DNA of 64,000 nt from NCBI GenBank assembly GCA_016936455.1, contig JAFGXV010000039.1, forward strand, positions 1 to 64,000, in the 5' to 3' direction. The DNA comes from Desulfuromonadaceae bacterium (GTDB lineage Bacteria; Desulfobacterota; Desulfuromonadia; Desulfuromonadales; Desulfuromonadaceae). The notes beneath the pieces were generated by a model. It saw nothing but the letters and a program-made list of their open reading frames with translations. It was not told the origin of the DNA and did not search any database. A program made the position numbers and the translations under genes. Within the stretch, counting starts at the first letter, position 1; every line of letters begins with the position of its first letter. This document shows, piece after piece, positions 10,937 through 22,657 of this stretch.

Positions 10937-11563
10937 ATGGATCCTCAAACCCTTCATTTTTATACCCGTCAGGCTTCGGACTATGCCAGACGGGCCGACC
11001 GCGATGAGGTGACAGACCTGCAGGCGGTGCTGCGGCAGTGGCTGCCGTCGCGCTGCCGCGTGCTGGAACTTGGTGGCGGCAGCGGCCGCGATGCGGCCTG
11101 GCTGCAGACGCAGGGCTACCAGGTGACGTACAGCGATGGCTGTGAGGCCATGGTCAAGCAGGCTGTGGCGCAACATGGCGGTCTGCAGGGGCGGGCGCTG
11201 ACAGCCGAGGTTCCCCTGCCTTCGAGTCACCCCCTGCTGGGGCGGCGTTTTGATGCGGTGGTGGCTATTGCCCTGATCCTGCATCTGGACGATGGGGCGC
11301 TGGCGCAGACACTGGCCCAGCTAGTGGCGCTGCTTGTGCCTGCTGGACGGTTGATCCTGACTTCCTGTGTTGGGGCGGGTCGCTGTGCCGGCGTGCAGAC
11401 CGCTGCCCGGCGCGATGAGGACGGACGCCTGATGTGTCTGCGGCAGCCGGATGACGTATCCCATCTTGCCTGTCGTTACGGCTTGCAGCAATGTTCTGTG
11501 AGCTGGCAACACGACGGCCGTGGTCGTGATCGGCTCTGGTATACGCTGGTGTTTGAGCGGTGA
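10937..11563 (+). CDS. class I SAM-dependent methyltransferase
   Basis: VLELGGGSGRDAAWL motif I; ORF track start at 10784 overlaps hsp20 so 10937 ATG preferred. Confidence 0.75.
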   Translation: MDPQTLHFYTRQASDYARRADRDEVTDLQAVLRQWLPSRCRVLELGGGSGRDAAWLQTQGYQVTYSDGCEAMVKQAVAQHGGLQGRALTAEVPLPSSHPLLGRRFDAVVAIALILHLDDGALAQTLAQLVALLVPAGRLILTSCVGAGRCAGVQTAARRDEDGRLMCLRQPDDVSHLACRYGLQQCSVSWQHDGRGRDRLWYTLVFER

Positions 11564-11630
11564 ATTCCGGCCAATTTTTCCGTGCAAGCGTGTATACTGG
11601 CGAGAATCATTTTACGAAAAGAGCTTTTTC

Positions 11631-12062
11631 ATGGCTGTTGAACTGTTTTTGCCTCCACAGAATTCAAAAGGGCCGGCGCTGCCGCTATTTCTTGAACCGG
11701 TGCCCGCCGGCTTTCCCAGCCCGGCGCAGGACTATGTCGAAAAGACGCTGGATTTGAACGAGTTGTGCATCCAGCATCCGGCGGCAACCTTTTTTGTCCG
11801 TGCCCAGGGCGAGTCGATGACGGAGGCCGGAATCTATCCCGACGACGTGCTGGTGGTGGACCGCTCCCTGACGGCCCGTCATGGCGATATCGTGATTGCC
11901 GTATGGCATGGGGAACTGACGGTGAAGAAGCTCGAAACCCGACCGCAACCCCGGCTGGTGGCCATGAACAAAACGTTTCCGGTCATCGAGGTGCCCGAAG
12001 GGGTGGAACTGGAGATCTTCGGCGTGGTCACCACGGTGGTACACCGGGTTCGCCAGCCATGA
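11631..12062 (+). CDS. umuD: UmuD-like SOS peptidase S24 subunit
   Basis: [43 protein letters not shown]. Confidence 0.92.
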   Translation: MAVELFLPPQNSKGPALPLFLEPVPAGFPSPAQDYVEKTLDLNELCIQHPAATFFVRAQGESMTEAGIYPDDVLVVDRSLTARHGDIVIAVWHGELTVKKLETRPQPRLVAMNKTFPVIEVPEGVELEIFGVVTTVVHRVRQP

Positions 12063-13330
12063 GCCGGATTGCCCTGGTCGACTGCAACAATTTCTACGCC
12101 AGCTGTGAGCGACTGTTCCGGCCCGATCTGCGCGGTCGGCCGCTGGTGGTGCTGTCGAACAACGACGGCTGCGTGGTGGCGCGCAGCCCCGAGGCCAAGG
12201 CGCTGGGTGTCGGCATGGCCGTGCCCGCCTGGCAGGTGCGAGAACTGCTGCGGCGACATGACATGGCTGTGTTTTCTTCCAACTATTCGCTGTACGCCGA
12301 TATTTCCGAGCGGGTGATGATCACCCTGGAATCCCTGGCGCCGAGAGTGGAGATCTATTCCATCGATGAGGCGTTTCTGCCCCTGCCCGAGTTCCTGCCT
12401 GGTGGCGAGTCCCATGAGCAGCTGGCGCGGCGCATCTGCGAGCGGGTGAAGCAGTGGACCGGCATTCAGGTCAGTGTCGGCATGGCCGGTACCCGGACCC
12501 TGGCCAAACTGGCGACGGTGGCGGCCAAGCGCTATGTGGCGACGCAGGGCGTGGTGGTGCTCGAAGATCCCTCCCGCACGCAGCGGCTGCTGCAGCTGAT
12601 GCCCGTGGAGGAGGTCTGGGGGGTCGGTCGTCGTCTGGCTCCCCAGTTGCAGCGTCTGGGCATCAAGACCGCCTGGGAGTTGTCCCGGCGCTCGCCCCGT
12701 GCCATGGGACGGCGTTTTTCCGTCAATCTGGAGCGAACCATCCGCGAACTCAATGGCGAGGCCTGCCTGGATATGGAGACGGCACCGTCACCACGTCAGC
12801 AGGTGCTATGCTCGCGCTCCTTTTCCCACCGCGTGACCGATTACGCGGCCCTGCGTGAAGCTGTGTGTCACTACGCGGTGCGCGCGGCGGAAAAACTGCG
12901 TGAGCAGCAGCAACTGGCGCGGCGGGTGACGGTGTTTATCCGCACCGGCGCCTATCAGTCCGATGAGCGTCACTATGCCAACAGCGCCACCGCGCCGATC
13001 GAGCGGCCCAGCTCCGACAGCCGCGCCCTGTCGCACCAGGCGGCCCGGTTGTTTGACAGCCTGTGGCGCGACGGTTTTCGTTATGCCAAGGCGGGGGTGG
13101 TGCTGACGGACCTGAGTTCTGTCCATTGCTGTCAGCACGGGCTGTTCGACGCCCTGTCCAGTCAGCCGCACCAGCCCGGGCTGATGCGGGCGCTGGATGA
13201 TCTCAACCGCGGCGGGCGGCATCAGGTCTGGTTCGGCAGCGAGGGCATCGTGCGCGACTGGCGGATGCGCCGCGAACATCTGTCTCCAGCCTACACCACG
13301 CGCTGGGACGAGATCCCCCGGGTGGGCTAG
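12059..13330 (+). CDS. umuC: UmuC-like Y-family DNA polymerase V catalytic subunit
   Basis: [51 protein letters not shown] overlap with umuD. Confidence 0.95.
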   Translation: MSRIALVDCNNFYASCERLFRPDLRGRPLVVLSNNDGCVVARSPEAKALGVGMAVPAWQVRELLRRHDMAVFSSNYSLYADISERVMITLESLAPRVEIYSIDEAFLPLPEFLPGGESHEQLARRICERVKQWTGIQVSVGMAGTRTLAKLATVAAKRYVATQGVVVLEDPSRTQRLLQLMPVEEVWGVGRRLAPQLQRLGIKTAWELSRRSPRAMGRRFSVNLERTIRELNGEACLDMETAPSPRQQVLCSRSFSHRVTDYAALREAVCHYAVRAAEKLREQQQLARRVTVFIRTGAYQSDERHYANSATAPIERPSSDSRALSHQAARLFDSLWRDGFRYAKAGVVLTDLSSVHCCQHGLFDALSSQPHQPGLMRALDDLNRGGRHQVWFGSEGIVRDWRMRREHLSPAYTTRWDEIPRVG

Positions 13331-13331
13331 G

Positions 13332-13817
13332 GTGGACACCTTCAGTCATGCCCTGTGGGGCTGGGGGCTGTTCGGGCGTCGTCATGCCGGACTGGCGCTG
13401 TTTTTCGGTGCCTTGCCGGATCTGGTTTCCTTTGCCCCGCTGCTGGCGGGACGACTGCTCATGGGAACCTGGGTGCCGGGGCGCCCGTCGCTGGCAACCA
13501 TTCCCGGCTGGTGTTTTTTTATGTATGATCTGGCGCATAGCGCCGTCATTGCCGGACTGGCGGTTTTTTTACTGTGGCGCTGGCGCAGAGATATCGGCTT
13601 TGTGGCCTGTGGCTGGCTGTTTCATATCCTGCTGGATTTTCCTTTTCACAGCGCGGCCTACTTTCCAACCAAGCTGTTCTGGCCGCTGAGCGGCTGGGTG
13701 TTTGATGGTATTTCCTGGGGGCAGCCGATTGTCTGGTACCCCAACCTGGCTGGTCTGTTGCTGCTGCTTGGCTGGCGCTGGTGGCAGCGTTGTCAGCGTT
13801 GTCAGCGTGTGCGCTGA
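13332..13817 (+). CDS. polytopic membrane protein, DUF457/YdjM-like putative membrane hydrolase
   Basis: GTG start 1 nt after the umuC stop; DTFSHALWG..., FHILLDFPFHSAAYFPTKLFWPLSGW. Confidence 0.55.
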   Translation: MDTFSHALWGWGLFGRRHAGLALFFGALPDLVSFAPLLAGRLLMGTWVPGRPSLATIPGWCFFMYDLAHSAVIAGLAVFLLWRWRRDIGFVACGWLFHILLDFPFHSAAYFPTKLFWPLSGWVFDGISWGQPIVWYPNLAGLLLLLGWRWWQRCQRCQRVR

Positions 13818-13943
13818 ACGGCGGCAGGAAGCCGTCGGAAAAAGGAGTTGTGCTCATAAAAATCTGATGTTTTTTGCGTTGTATAAGGATCGCTACGGCA
13901 AGGGCCGGCAGATCAATTCTTTTTTTGCGCAGATGGAGGCCAA

Positions 13944-14798
13944 ATGGCCAGAGGAAAGTTGAAGTTTATTTATTCTGGTCTGATGCTGGCGTGGATGGTT
14001 CTGCTGCTGGGGGGCTGCAGCTTGTCCGGTTTCGGTACCCGCCTGGGTGAAACGGTGCTCAATCAGGACGATCCGGAACTGGTGCGCAGTGGCGCTCCCG
14101 CTTATCTGCTGCTGATCGATACCCTGATTGCTGATAATCCCGATGATGAAGACTGGCTGTGCCTGGGCGCGAATCTCTATAGTGTTTACGCGGCGGCATT
14201 TGTCGATGATCCGCAGCGGGCACGGCGCCTGTCTGGGCGGGCTTTCGATTATGGATGCCGGGCCCTGTGTGCCGTGGAGGATGATTTCTGTGGCCTGACC
14301 GAGCGGCCATACAAGGAATTCGTTACCCGCCTGCAGGATCTTGATGAGGATGAGCTGCCGCAGCTGTTTGCCCTGACCGTCAGCTGGCTGGGCTGGGCGC
14401 AGGCCCACAGCCAGGACATGACGGCTTTGACGGCCCTGCCGAGGCTGGAGCTGGCCCTGAAGCGTATTGTCGAGCTGGACGAGGGCTACGCCGGTGGCAG
14501 TGCCTGGCATTATCTGGGCATTCTTTACAGTCTGCGTCCGCCGTCGCTGGGTGGGCAGCCAGAACAGGCCCGTGTCTGTTTCGAGCAGGCCCTGCACCTG
14601 AGCCGGGAGCGTAACCTTGGGGTCAAGGTTGATTATGCCCGCTATTATGCGCGTCTGCTCTATGATCGTGAACTGCATGACCGCTTGTTGTATGATGTGT
14701 TGCAGGCGGATCCCCATGCGCCGGGGCTGACGTTGATGAATATTCTGTCTCAGCAGCAAGCGCGCTGTTTGCTTGATAGCGCAGCGGATTATTTTTGA
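13944..14798 (+). CDS. TatT-type TRAP-transporter-associated lipoprotein
   Basis: lipobox LLLGGC; DPELVRSGAPAYLLLIDTLIADNPDDEDWLCLGANLYSVYA; immediately upstream of dctP. Confidence 0.8.
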   Translation: MARGKLKFIYSGLMLAWMVLLLGGCSLSGFGTRLGETVLNQDDPELVRSGAPAYLLLIDTLIADNPDDEDWLCLGANLYSVYAAAFVDDPQRARRLSGRAFDYGCRALCAVEDDFCGLTERPYKEFVTRLQDLDEDELPQLFALTVSWLGWAQAHSQDMTALTALPRLELALKRIVELDEGYAGGSAWHYLGILYSLRPPSLGGQPEQARVCFEQALHLSRERNLGVKVDYARYYARLLYDRELHDRLLYDVLQADPHAPGLTLMNILSQQQARCLLDSAADYF

Positions 14799-14816
14799 CG
14801 GAGAGTGTAATCAATC

Positions 14817-15863
14817 ATGAAGCGTCATTTTGTTATTGGTTTTGTTCTGTTGTTCGGTGCCCTGGCAATGGGCCTGTTGTCTGCAACGGCGGGTCAGGCA
14901 CAGATTTTCAAGATTGCCACCGTTGCCCCGGAAGGTTCCGACTGGATGGTCAAAATGCGCGCCGGCGCCCAGTCCATCAGCGACAAAACCCAGGGGCGGG
15001 TCCAGCTGAAATTCTACGGTGGTGGCGTGATGGGCAACGAGATGAGTGTGTTGCGCAAGATCCGCGTCGGCCAGCTGCAGGGGGGGGCGTTCACCGGCGG
15101 TGGCCTGGCCAAGATCTCGTCCGACATGCTGATTTACAGCCTGCCGCTGCTGGCACGTTCCGAGGAGGAAATGGCACAGCTGCGTCGCCATCTTGATCCG
15201 CTGCTGACGGACAGCCTGAATCAGGCAGGTTTTGTCTGCTTCGGATTCGCCTCGGGCGGATTTGCCAATCTGTTCAGCGAACGGCCGATCAGCAAGGTGG
15301 ATGATCTCAAGGGATTGAAACTGTGGGTGCCGGAAGGGGACCAGGTCAGTTATGCGGTGATGGAGGGGTTGGGTCTGTCTCCGGTAACCTTGCCCTTGTC
15401 CGATGTCATGACCGGTCTGCAGACCGGCTTGGTCGAGGTGGTCGCCACGTCGCCGCTGGGGGCCTTGGCCTTTCAGTGGTATACACGCGTGAACTGTATG
15501 ACGGATATGCCCCTTGCTTATGTCTATGCGGGGCTGGTTCTGGATAAATGTTCTTTCAGTCGCCTGTCGGCCGAGGACCAGCAGGTGGTGACGCAGGTGC
15601 TGGGCGCGATTTACCGTGAGTTCGATCAGCAGTCCCGGCCGCAGAACGAAGAGTCCCTGGCTGCCCTGCAGCAGCAGGGTGTTGACCGGGTGGAGCCGGT
15701 GGAGGGGGAATTCCAGCGCTGGAGCGAGGTGGCTGACCGGGTGGCGCGACAGCTCTCGGCTCAGGGTCTGTTTCCTGAACCGCTCTACCAGCGGGCGGTG
15801 GAACTGCTGAACGACTATCGCCAGCGCACGACAGCTGGCTCAGGAAACTCCACGTGCCGCTGA
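14817..15863 (+). CDS. dctP: TRAP transporter substrate-binding protein DctP family
   Basis: KIATVAPEGSDWMVKMRAGAQSISDKTQGRVQLKFYGGGVMGNEMSVLRKIRVGQLQGG. Confidence 0.93.
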   Translation: MKRHFVIGFVLLFGALAMGLLSATAGQAQIFKIATVAPEGSDWMVKMRAGAQSISDKTQGRVQLKFYGGGVMGNEMSVLRKIRVGQLQGGAFTGGGLAKISSDMLIYSLPLLARSEEEMAQLRRHLDPLLTDSLNQAGFVCFGFASGGFANLFSERPISKVDDLKGLKLWVPEGDQVSYAVMEGLGLSPVTLPLSDVMTGLQTGLVEVVATSPLGALAFQWYTRVNCMTDMPLAYVYAGLVLDKCSFSRLSAEDQQVVTQVLGAIYREFDQQSRPQNEESLAALQQQGVDRVEPVEGEFQRWSEVADRVARQLSAQGLFPEPLYQRAVELLNDYRQRTTAGSGNSTCR

Positions 15864-16387
15864 AAACAACCGCCCGTTTTCTGATCGGCGTGGCGCGTGT
15901 TTGTCGGCGGTGTGAAGATACGCTGCTGGCGCTGTTGCTGGCGGTCATGGTTTTGTTGGCCGTGGTGCAGATCGTTCAGCGCAACCTGTTCGGCAGCAGT
16001 TTTATCTGGAGTGATGAGCTGCTGCGCATTCTGGTGCTGTGGCTGACCCTGATTGGCGCCATGGTGGCCAGCCGCAGTGATCAGCATATCCAGATGGATA
16101 TCCTGATCCGGTGGGTGCCGCCTTTGTGGCGTGGGGGGTTGCGTCGGCTGGTCCATGCCCTGACCGCCCTGGTCTGTGGTGTGCTGGCCTGGCATGCTGT
16201 CACCTTTGTGGCCATGGAGGCCGAGTTTCAGAGTCAGGCTCTGGGGGGCTACCCCGCCTGGTGGTTCGAAAGTATCCTGCCCGTCGGTTTTGGCCTAATG
16301 AGCTGGCGTTATCTGCTGCTGATGCTGCATCCGCCCCTGGCCCAGTTGGAGTCTCCCAATGGCGACGTAAATGGAGGCAACGCGTGA
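15854..16387 (+). CDS. dctQ: TRAP transporter small permease DctQ
   Basis: WSDELLRILVLWLTLIGAMVASRSDQHIQMDIL. Confidence 0.9.
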   Translation: MPLKTTARFLIGVARVCRRCEDTLLALLLAVMVLLAVVQIVQRNLFGSSFIWSDELLRILVLWLTLIGAMVASRSDQHIQMDILIRWVPPLWRGGLRRLVHALTALVCGVLAWHAVTFVAMEAEFQSQALGGYPAWWFESILPVGFGLMSWRYLLLMLHPPLAQLESPNGDVNGGNA

Positions 16388-17658
16388 TTCTGCCAATTGT
16401 CCTCCTCTCGACCCTGGCATTGCTGGGAATGCCCCTGTTTGCAGTTATCGCCGCCGGCGCGTTGTGGGCGTTTCATTCCTCCGGCATTGATCTCTCCGTC
16501 GTCGCGATTGAGTTCTATCGCATTGCCGAAATGCCGGTGCTGCTGGCGATTCCGCTGTTTACCTTTGCCGGCTATCTGCTCAGCGAGAGCAAGGCGCCGG
16601 ATCGACTGGTCGCCCTGACTCAGGCCCTGATCGGCTGGTTGCCGGGTGGGCTGGCCGTTGTGTCCCTGGCCGCCTGCGCCTTTTTCACCGCTTTTACCGG
16701 GGCCTCCGGTGTTACCATCATTGCCCTCGGTGCTCTGCTGTATCCGGCTCTGCGTCAGGCCGGTTATCGGGAAAATTTCAGTCTTGGTCTGGTGACGACC
16801 TCGGGCAGCCTCGGATTGCTGTTCGCACCCTCTTTGCCGCTGATCCTGTATGGCATTGTCGCTCAGCAGCTTAATGTCGGCGAACCTGTTTCCATCGATC
16901 AGCTATTTCTGGCCGGTATCCTGCCTGGATTGCTGATGGTGCTGCTGCTGGCGGGCTGGAGTGGCTGGACCAACCGCTCCCTGCGGTCCTCCTGGCAGGA
17001 TTTCTCGTGGCAGGCGGTGGCGGAGGCGCTACGGCGCTCCCTGTGGGAGTTGCCGTTGCCGGTAGTGGTTCTTGGAGGGATCTACAGCGGCTATTTCGCT
17101 GTTTCCGAGGCGGCAGCGGTGACGGCCTGCTATGTCTTCGTGGTCGAGGTGCTGATCCTGCGCGAGATTCCGCTGCGCTCGTTGCCGCGGGTCATGCACC
17201 GTTCGATGATTCTGGTCGGCGGCATTCTGATCATTCTCGGCGTGTCCCTAGCCTCGACCAATGCCATGATCGACAGCGGTGTTCCCGAGCGGCTGTTCCG
17301 TTTCATGCAGCAGCATGTGGATAACCGACTGACGTTTCTGCTGCTGCTGAATCTGTTTCTGCTGGTTCTTGGCGCCTTGCTCGACATCTTCTCTGCTCTG
17401 GTGCTGGTGGTGCCGCTCATTTTGCCCGTTGCCGTCGGTTACGGCATTCATCCCGTCCACCTTGGGATCATTTTCCTTGCCAATATGCAAATCGGCTACC
17501 TGACACCCCCGGTCGGCATGAACCTGTTCATCGCCAGTTACCGCTTTGAGCGCCCCGTCGGTCAGCTTTACCGGGCCACCTGGCCGTTCCTGCTGTTGCT
17601 GCTGCTGTGTGTGGTGCTGATCACTTATATTCCCCGGCTGTCTCTCTGTTTTCTGTAG
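16384..17658 (+). CDS. dctM: TRAP transporter large permease DctM (GTG start)
   Basis: long hydrophobic ORF with PLFTFAGYLLSES, GASGVTIIALGALLYPAL, LTPPVGMNLFIA; overlaps dctQ. Confidence 0.93.
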   Translation: MILPIVLLSTLALLGMPLFAVIAAGALWAFHSSGIDLSVVAIEFYRIAEMPVLLAIPLFTFAGYLLSESKAPDRLVALTQALIGWLPGGLAVVSLAACAFFTAFTGASGVTIIALGALLYPALRQAGYRENFSLGLVTTSGSLGLLFAPSLPLILYGIVAQQLNVGEPVSIDQLFLAGILPGLLMVLLLAGWSGWTNRSLRSSWQDFSWQAVAEALRRSLWELPLPVVVLGGIYSGYFAVSEAAAVTACYVFVVEVLILREIPLRSLPRVMHRSMILVGGILIILGVSLASTNAMIDSGVPERLFRFMQQHVDNRLTFLLLLNLFLLVLGALLDIFSALVLVVPLILPVAVGYGIHPVHLGIIFLANMQIGYLTPPVGMNLFIASYRFERPVGQLYRATWPFLLLLLLCVVLITYIPRLSLCFL

Positions 17659-17695
17659 GAACATTATCGCACTGCGGATGAAAAGGGTTCCAGTC

Positions 17696-18598
17696 TCAGG
17701 GCAGCTTCGGCAGCAGGTACAACAGCAGGGTGAGGCTGCCGGCGCTGCACAGGGTGGTCGTGACGATGGTGCTGGCCACCAGATCGGGGCGCGTGTTAAA
17801 GCGCAGGGCGTAAAGCAGGGGCAGGACGGCGGCCGGCGTACTGGTCTGCAGCAGCAGCACGTCGCGTTCCAGACCGCGGATGTGCAGCAGCTGGCAGAGT
17901 CCCCAGCCGACTGCTGGCCCGGCGATCAGTCTCAGGCCGATACCGGCCAGCATGAATCCGCCCAACCATTGCCAGCGTGTCCGGCTGATCTGCATGCCCA
18001 GTAAAACCAGCATCAGTGGCACGGCGGCCTGACCCATCAGTTCAAGGGGACGCAGCACCATGGGCGGCAGCTGGATGGAAAAAGCCTGCAACAGCATGGC
18101 CAGGGCCGCAGCGTGGAAAATGGGAATCTTCAGGCTGTTGACGATGGCGGTGCGCCAGTTCGCGCCTTCTCCCTGAGCAATGATAATGGCCAGCGATCCC
18201 AGCGGCAGTGAAAAAATAACGAAGACGACAATGGCGATGGGGACCCCCGCCTCGCCAAAGGCGAACCAGGTCAGCGGCAGGCCGAAGTTGCCGATGTTCA
18301 TCATGGAGGAGGACAGCGACAGCGCTCGCCGACTGTCACCATCGCAGCCGAGCAGGCGGCCAACGCTCGCGGACAGAACCAGCATGATCACCAGATAGGC
18401 CAGCATGTAAAACAGAACATCGCCCAGCAACTGGCTCTGCAGCGGATGCCGCAGTAGGGCGCTGAGGGTCAGTGCCGGAGCGAACAGGTACAGGGAACTG
18501 GTCGTCAGAGGCTCAAGCTCAATGCGCCCGTAGCGTTCGAGCAGAAAACCGCAGAAAACAATGACGAATACCGGAACAATGATATTGATAAAAAGCAT
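17696..18598 (-). CDS. AEC (auxin efflux carrier) family transporter
   Basis: polytopic N-terminus IIVPVFVIVFCGFLLERYGRIE, SSSMMNIGNFGLPLTWFAFGEAG. Confidence 0.85.
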   Translation of the reverse strand: MLFINIIVPVFVIVFCGFLLERYGRIELEPLTTSSLYLFAPALTLSALLRHPLQSQLLGDVLFYMLAYLVIMLVLSASVGRLLGCDGDSRRALSLSSSMMNIGNFGLPLTWFAFGEAGVPIAIVVFVIFSLPLGSLAIIIAQGEGANWRTAIVNSLKIPIFHAAALAMLLQAFSIQLPPMVLRPLELMGQAAVPLMLVLLGMQISRTRWQWLGGFMLAGIGLRLIAGPAVGWGLCQLLHIRGLERDVLLLQTSTPAAVLPLLYALRFNTRPDLVASTIVTTTLCSAGSLTLLLYLLPKLP

Positions 18599-18779
18599 GA
18601 TGGTTTTTGACGGTTTCTTCTGTTTTCACAGCAGGATAGAGGCGATTTTGGCAATGTTGCCCGGTGCGACTTTGCGATTGACATTGGCGCGGCATTGCTG
18701 ATTTAATTCCCGGTTGTATCTTTTTGCCGATATCTGTTCAGTGCAGGGCTTCGGCTTTTCCCAACGAGGAGATTTTATC

Positions 18780-20078
18780 ATGAATCCACTGGCTCAAGAA
18801 TTGAATGAAATGCTCGCCAAGAGCAATCCCTATGTCCTTGAAATGCTTTCTGAGTTAGGCAAAAATCTGTTCTTCCCCAAGGGTATCCTGACCCAGTCGG
18901 CGGAAGCAAAGGAAAAAGCGCACCGTTTTAACGCGACCATCGGCATTGCGACCGAGAACGGCGGCCCCATGTATCTGCAGTGCATTCAGGATAAACTGAG
19001 TGCTTTTGATCCCAAGGATATCTACACCTATGCACCGCCGGCAGGCAAGCCGGAATTGCGCAAGGCCTGGCGCGACAAGATGCTGCGTGAAAACCCGAGC
19101 CAGCAGGGCAAGCATTTTAGTCTGCCCGTTGTGACCAGTGCGCTGACCCATGGTCTGTCGATTGTGGCCGACCTGTTTGTGGACGCCGGTGATCAGATGG
19201 TGCTGCCCGATATGATGTGGGGCAACTACAATCTGACCTTCAGCACCCGCTGCGGTGCCGTGATAAAGAAGTACCCGACTTTTACCGTCGATGGCGGTTT
19301 CAATGTCCCGGCCTTCAAGGCTGAACTGCAGAACGTGGCCGCTGAAAAAGGTAAGGCCATCGTGCTGCTGAACTTCCCCAATAATCCCAGCGGTTATACG
19401 CCGACGGTGGCCGAGGGCGATGCTATTGTGGCCACCATCAAGGAAGTGGCTGAAGATGGCTGTAACCTGGTCGTCATCACCGACGATGCCTATTTCGGCC
19501 TGTTCTATGAAGATTCCATGCAGGAGTCGCTGTTCGGTAAACTGGCTAACCTGCATCCGCGTATTCTGGCGGTGAAACTGGATGGCGCGACCAAGGAAGA
19601 GTATGTCTGGGGCTTCCGTACAGGTTTCATCACCTTTGCCGATGGCACCAGCAGCGATGCCGTATTGACCGCGCTGGAGAAGAAAACCCTGGGCTGCATC
19701 CGTGCTACAATTTCCAACTGCCCGCATCCCGGCCAGACCTTTGTTCTCGAAGCGCTGAATTCACCGGACTTCGTTGCCCAGAAGCAGCAGAAATATGAGG
19801 TCATGAAGGGCCGTGCGCTGAAGGTCAAGGCTGTGCTCGACAGCGGCAAGTATGACAGCGCCTGGAGCTACTACCCGTTCAATTCCGGCTACTTCATGTG
19901 TCTGAAACTCAAGAATGTGGATGCCGAAAAGCTGCGCGTTCACCTGCTCGATAAGTACGGTGTTGGCGGCATTTCCATCGGTAAAACCGACCTGCGTATT
20001 GCCTTCTCCTGCATTGCCGAGCAGGACATCCAGGAACTGTTTGATCTCATCTATCAGGCGGTTCAGGATCTGGCCTGA
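18780..20078 (+). CDS. PLP-dependent aminotransferase class I/II
   Basis: LNFPNNPSGYTPTVAEG, VITDDAYFGLFYE, AVKLDGATKEEYVWGFRTGFI. Confidence 0.88.
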   Translation: MNPLAQELNEMLAKSNPYVLEMLSELGKNLFFPKGILTQSAEAKEKAHRFNATIGIATENGGPMYLQCIQDKLSAFDPKDIYTYAPPAGKPELRKAWRDKMLRENPSQQGKHFSLPVVTSALTHGLSIVADLFVDAGDQMVLPDMMWGNYNLTFSTRCGAVIKKYPTFTVDGGFNVPAFKAELQNVAAEKGKAIVLLNFPNNPSGYTPTVAEGDAIVATIKEVAEDGCNLVVITDDAYFGLFYEDSMQESLFGKLANLHPRILAVKLDGATKEEYVWGFRTGFITFADGTSSDAVLTALEKKTLGCIRATISNCPHPGQTFVLEALNSPDFVAQKQQKYEVMKGRALKVKAVLDSGKYDSAWSYYPFNSGYFMCLKLKNVDAEKLRVHLLDKYGVGGISIGKTDLRIAFSCIAEQDIQELFDLIYQAVQDLA

Positions 20079-20101
20079 TCTTTACCGGGTCGTCTGTTAT
20101 C

Positions 20102-20128
20102 AAAGCCCGCCGCAAGGCGGGCTTTTTT
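20102..20128 (+). terminator. rho-independent terminator
   Basis: AAAGCCCGCC-GCAA-GGCGGGCTTTTTT. Confidence 0.88.
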
Positions 20129-20143
20129 ATGAAGCCGTAAACA

Positions 20144-20332
20144 ATGAAATTTTTCTGGACCGTAATAGGCGTGGTGATGGTGCTGGAAGGGGTGCCCTGG
20201 TTTCTCTCTCCCTCCGGCGTCAAGCGCATGATTGTGCAGTTTCTTCCCGTCCGTGAGCGCAGCTTGCGCCTGATGGGCTTTGTGCTGATGTTGACCGGAC
20301 TGGTCACGGTCTATTGCGCCGGTCATTTCTGA
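20144..20332 (+). CDS. DUF2065 (YjeT-like) small membrane protein
   Basis: 62 aa, MKFFWTVIGVVMVLEGVPWFLSPSGVKRM...LRLMGFVLMLTGLVTVY. Confidence 0.75.
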   Translation: MKFFWTVIGVVMVLEGVPWFLSPSGVKRMIVQFLPVRERSLRLMGFVLMLTGLVTVYCAGHF

Positions 20333-20333
20333 C

Positions 20334-21368
20334 ATGAAGCTGACGGATTTTGATTATACGCTGCCGTCGGAGCTGATTGCCCAGTATCCGACACCACAGC
20401 GGGATGCTTCACGTCTGCTGGTCGTACGGCGCGACACAGGTTCGCTTCAGGATGAGCCCTTCAGCCAGATCTCGCACTATTTCCGGGCGGGCGACGTTCT
20501 GGTGGTCAATGATACGCGCGTGATTCCGGCCCGGCTGCTCGGCCGTAAACAGACCGGCGGGCAGGTCGAGGTGTTTCTGGTGCGCCGTCTGGCGGATCAG
20601 CCCGGTCAGTGCTGGCTGTGTCTGACGCGCAGTTCCAAGGCGCCACGGCCGGGGATGCGGCTGGAACTCGATCAGGGTTTAACGGCGACGGTGGTTGAAA
20701 CCGGAGAACAGGGTTACCGTACCATCCGTTTCGATTATGACGGAGACTTCCTGGCTCTGCTTGAGCAGATCGGACAGGTGCCGTTGCCGCCTTATATCCA
20801 GCGCGCACCGGCCGAGGCTGACCGTGAGCGCTACCAGACGACTTTTTCCGCGGCGCCCGGGGCCGTGGCCGCACCAACGGCGGGTCTCCATTTTACACCG
20901 CAGATTCTGGATGAACTGCGCCAAAAAGGGGTGATCATCTGTCCGCTCACCCTGCATGTCGGGCTGGGAACCTTTCTGCCGGTGCGGGTCGAGAACGTGC
21001 GTGAACACCGCATGCATGCCGAGGCTTTTGCTATCCCACAGGCCACGGCGGATGCCGTCAATGATGCATGCCGGGAGGGTCGCCGTGTGGTCGCTCTGGG
21101 AACCACCGTGACGCGGACGCTGGAGCATGCCGCAACAGCCCGGGGGTGTGTTGTCGCTGGGGAGGGGCTGACGGATATCTTTATCTATCCCGGCTATCAG
21201 TTCAAAGTAGTGGATGCGCTGGTGACCAATTTTCATTTGCCCCAGTCGACGCTGCTGATGCTGGTCAGTGCCTTGGCGGGCCGTGAGCTGATGCTGCAAG
21301 CCTATGCCCATGCCGTGGAACAACGCTATCGCTTCTTCAGTTATGGCGACTGCATGCTGATCTGCTAA
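20334..21368 (+). CDS. queA: S-adenosylmethionine:tRNA ribosyltransferase-isomerase
   Basis: DFDYTLPSELIAQYPTPQRDASRLLV; VAAPTAGLHFT; upstream of tgt. Confidence 0.97.
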   Translation: MKLTDFDYTLPSELIAQYPTPQRDASRLLVVRRDTGSLQDEPFSQISHYFRAGDVLVVNDTRVIPARLLGRKQTGGQVEVFLVRRLADQPGQCWLCLTRSSKAPRPGMRLELDQGLTATVVETGEQGYRTIRFDYDGDFLALLEQIGQVPLPPYIQRAPAEADRERYQTTFSAAPGAVAAPTAGLHFTPQILDELRQKGVIICPLTLHVGLGTFLPVRVENVREHRMHAEAFAIPQATADAVNDACREGRRVVALGTTVTRTLEHAATARGCVVAGEGLTDIFIYPGYQFKVVDALVTNFHLPQSTLLMLVSALAGRELMLQAYAHAVEQRYRFFSYGDCMLIC

Positions 21369-21423
21369 AAAGATTATTATCAAGTTGTTACAAAGACTTC
21401 TTCATGTTTTTTATCGCTTCTGA

Positions 21424-22560
<1,137 letters not shown>

Positions 22561-22657
22561 AGCGTAACGCGTTATAACAGCATGTTCATGTTTGGCCTAA
22601 TGTCAGATAAACTGTTCATTCGTGCATGAAATAAGCCTAAATTAAGGAGGAATTCTC

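Noticed and set aside
11765-12058. Possible N-terminal extension of UmuC
   Set aside because: The region is umuD in another frame; the UmuC family start [17 protein letters not shown] is at 12059.
15080-15087. G8 run in dctP as a phase-variation tract
   Set aside because: Internal Gly codons in a conserved gene and no special position; weaker than the 8384 tract.
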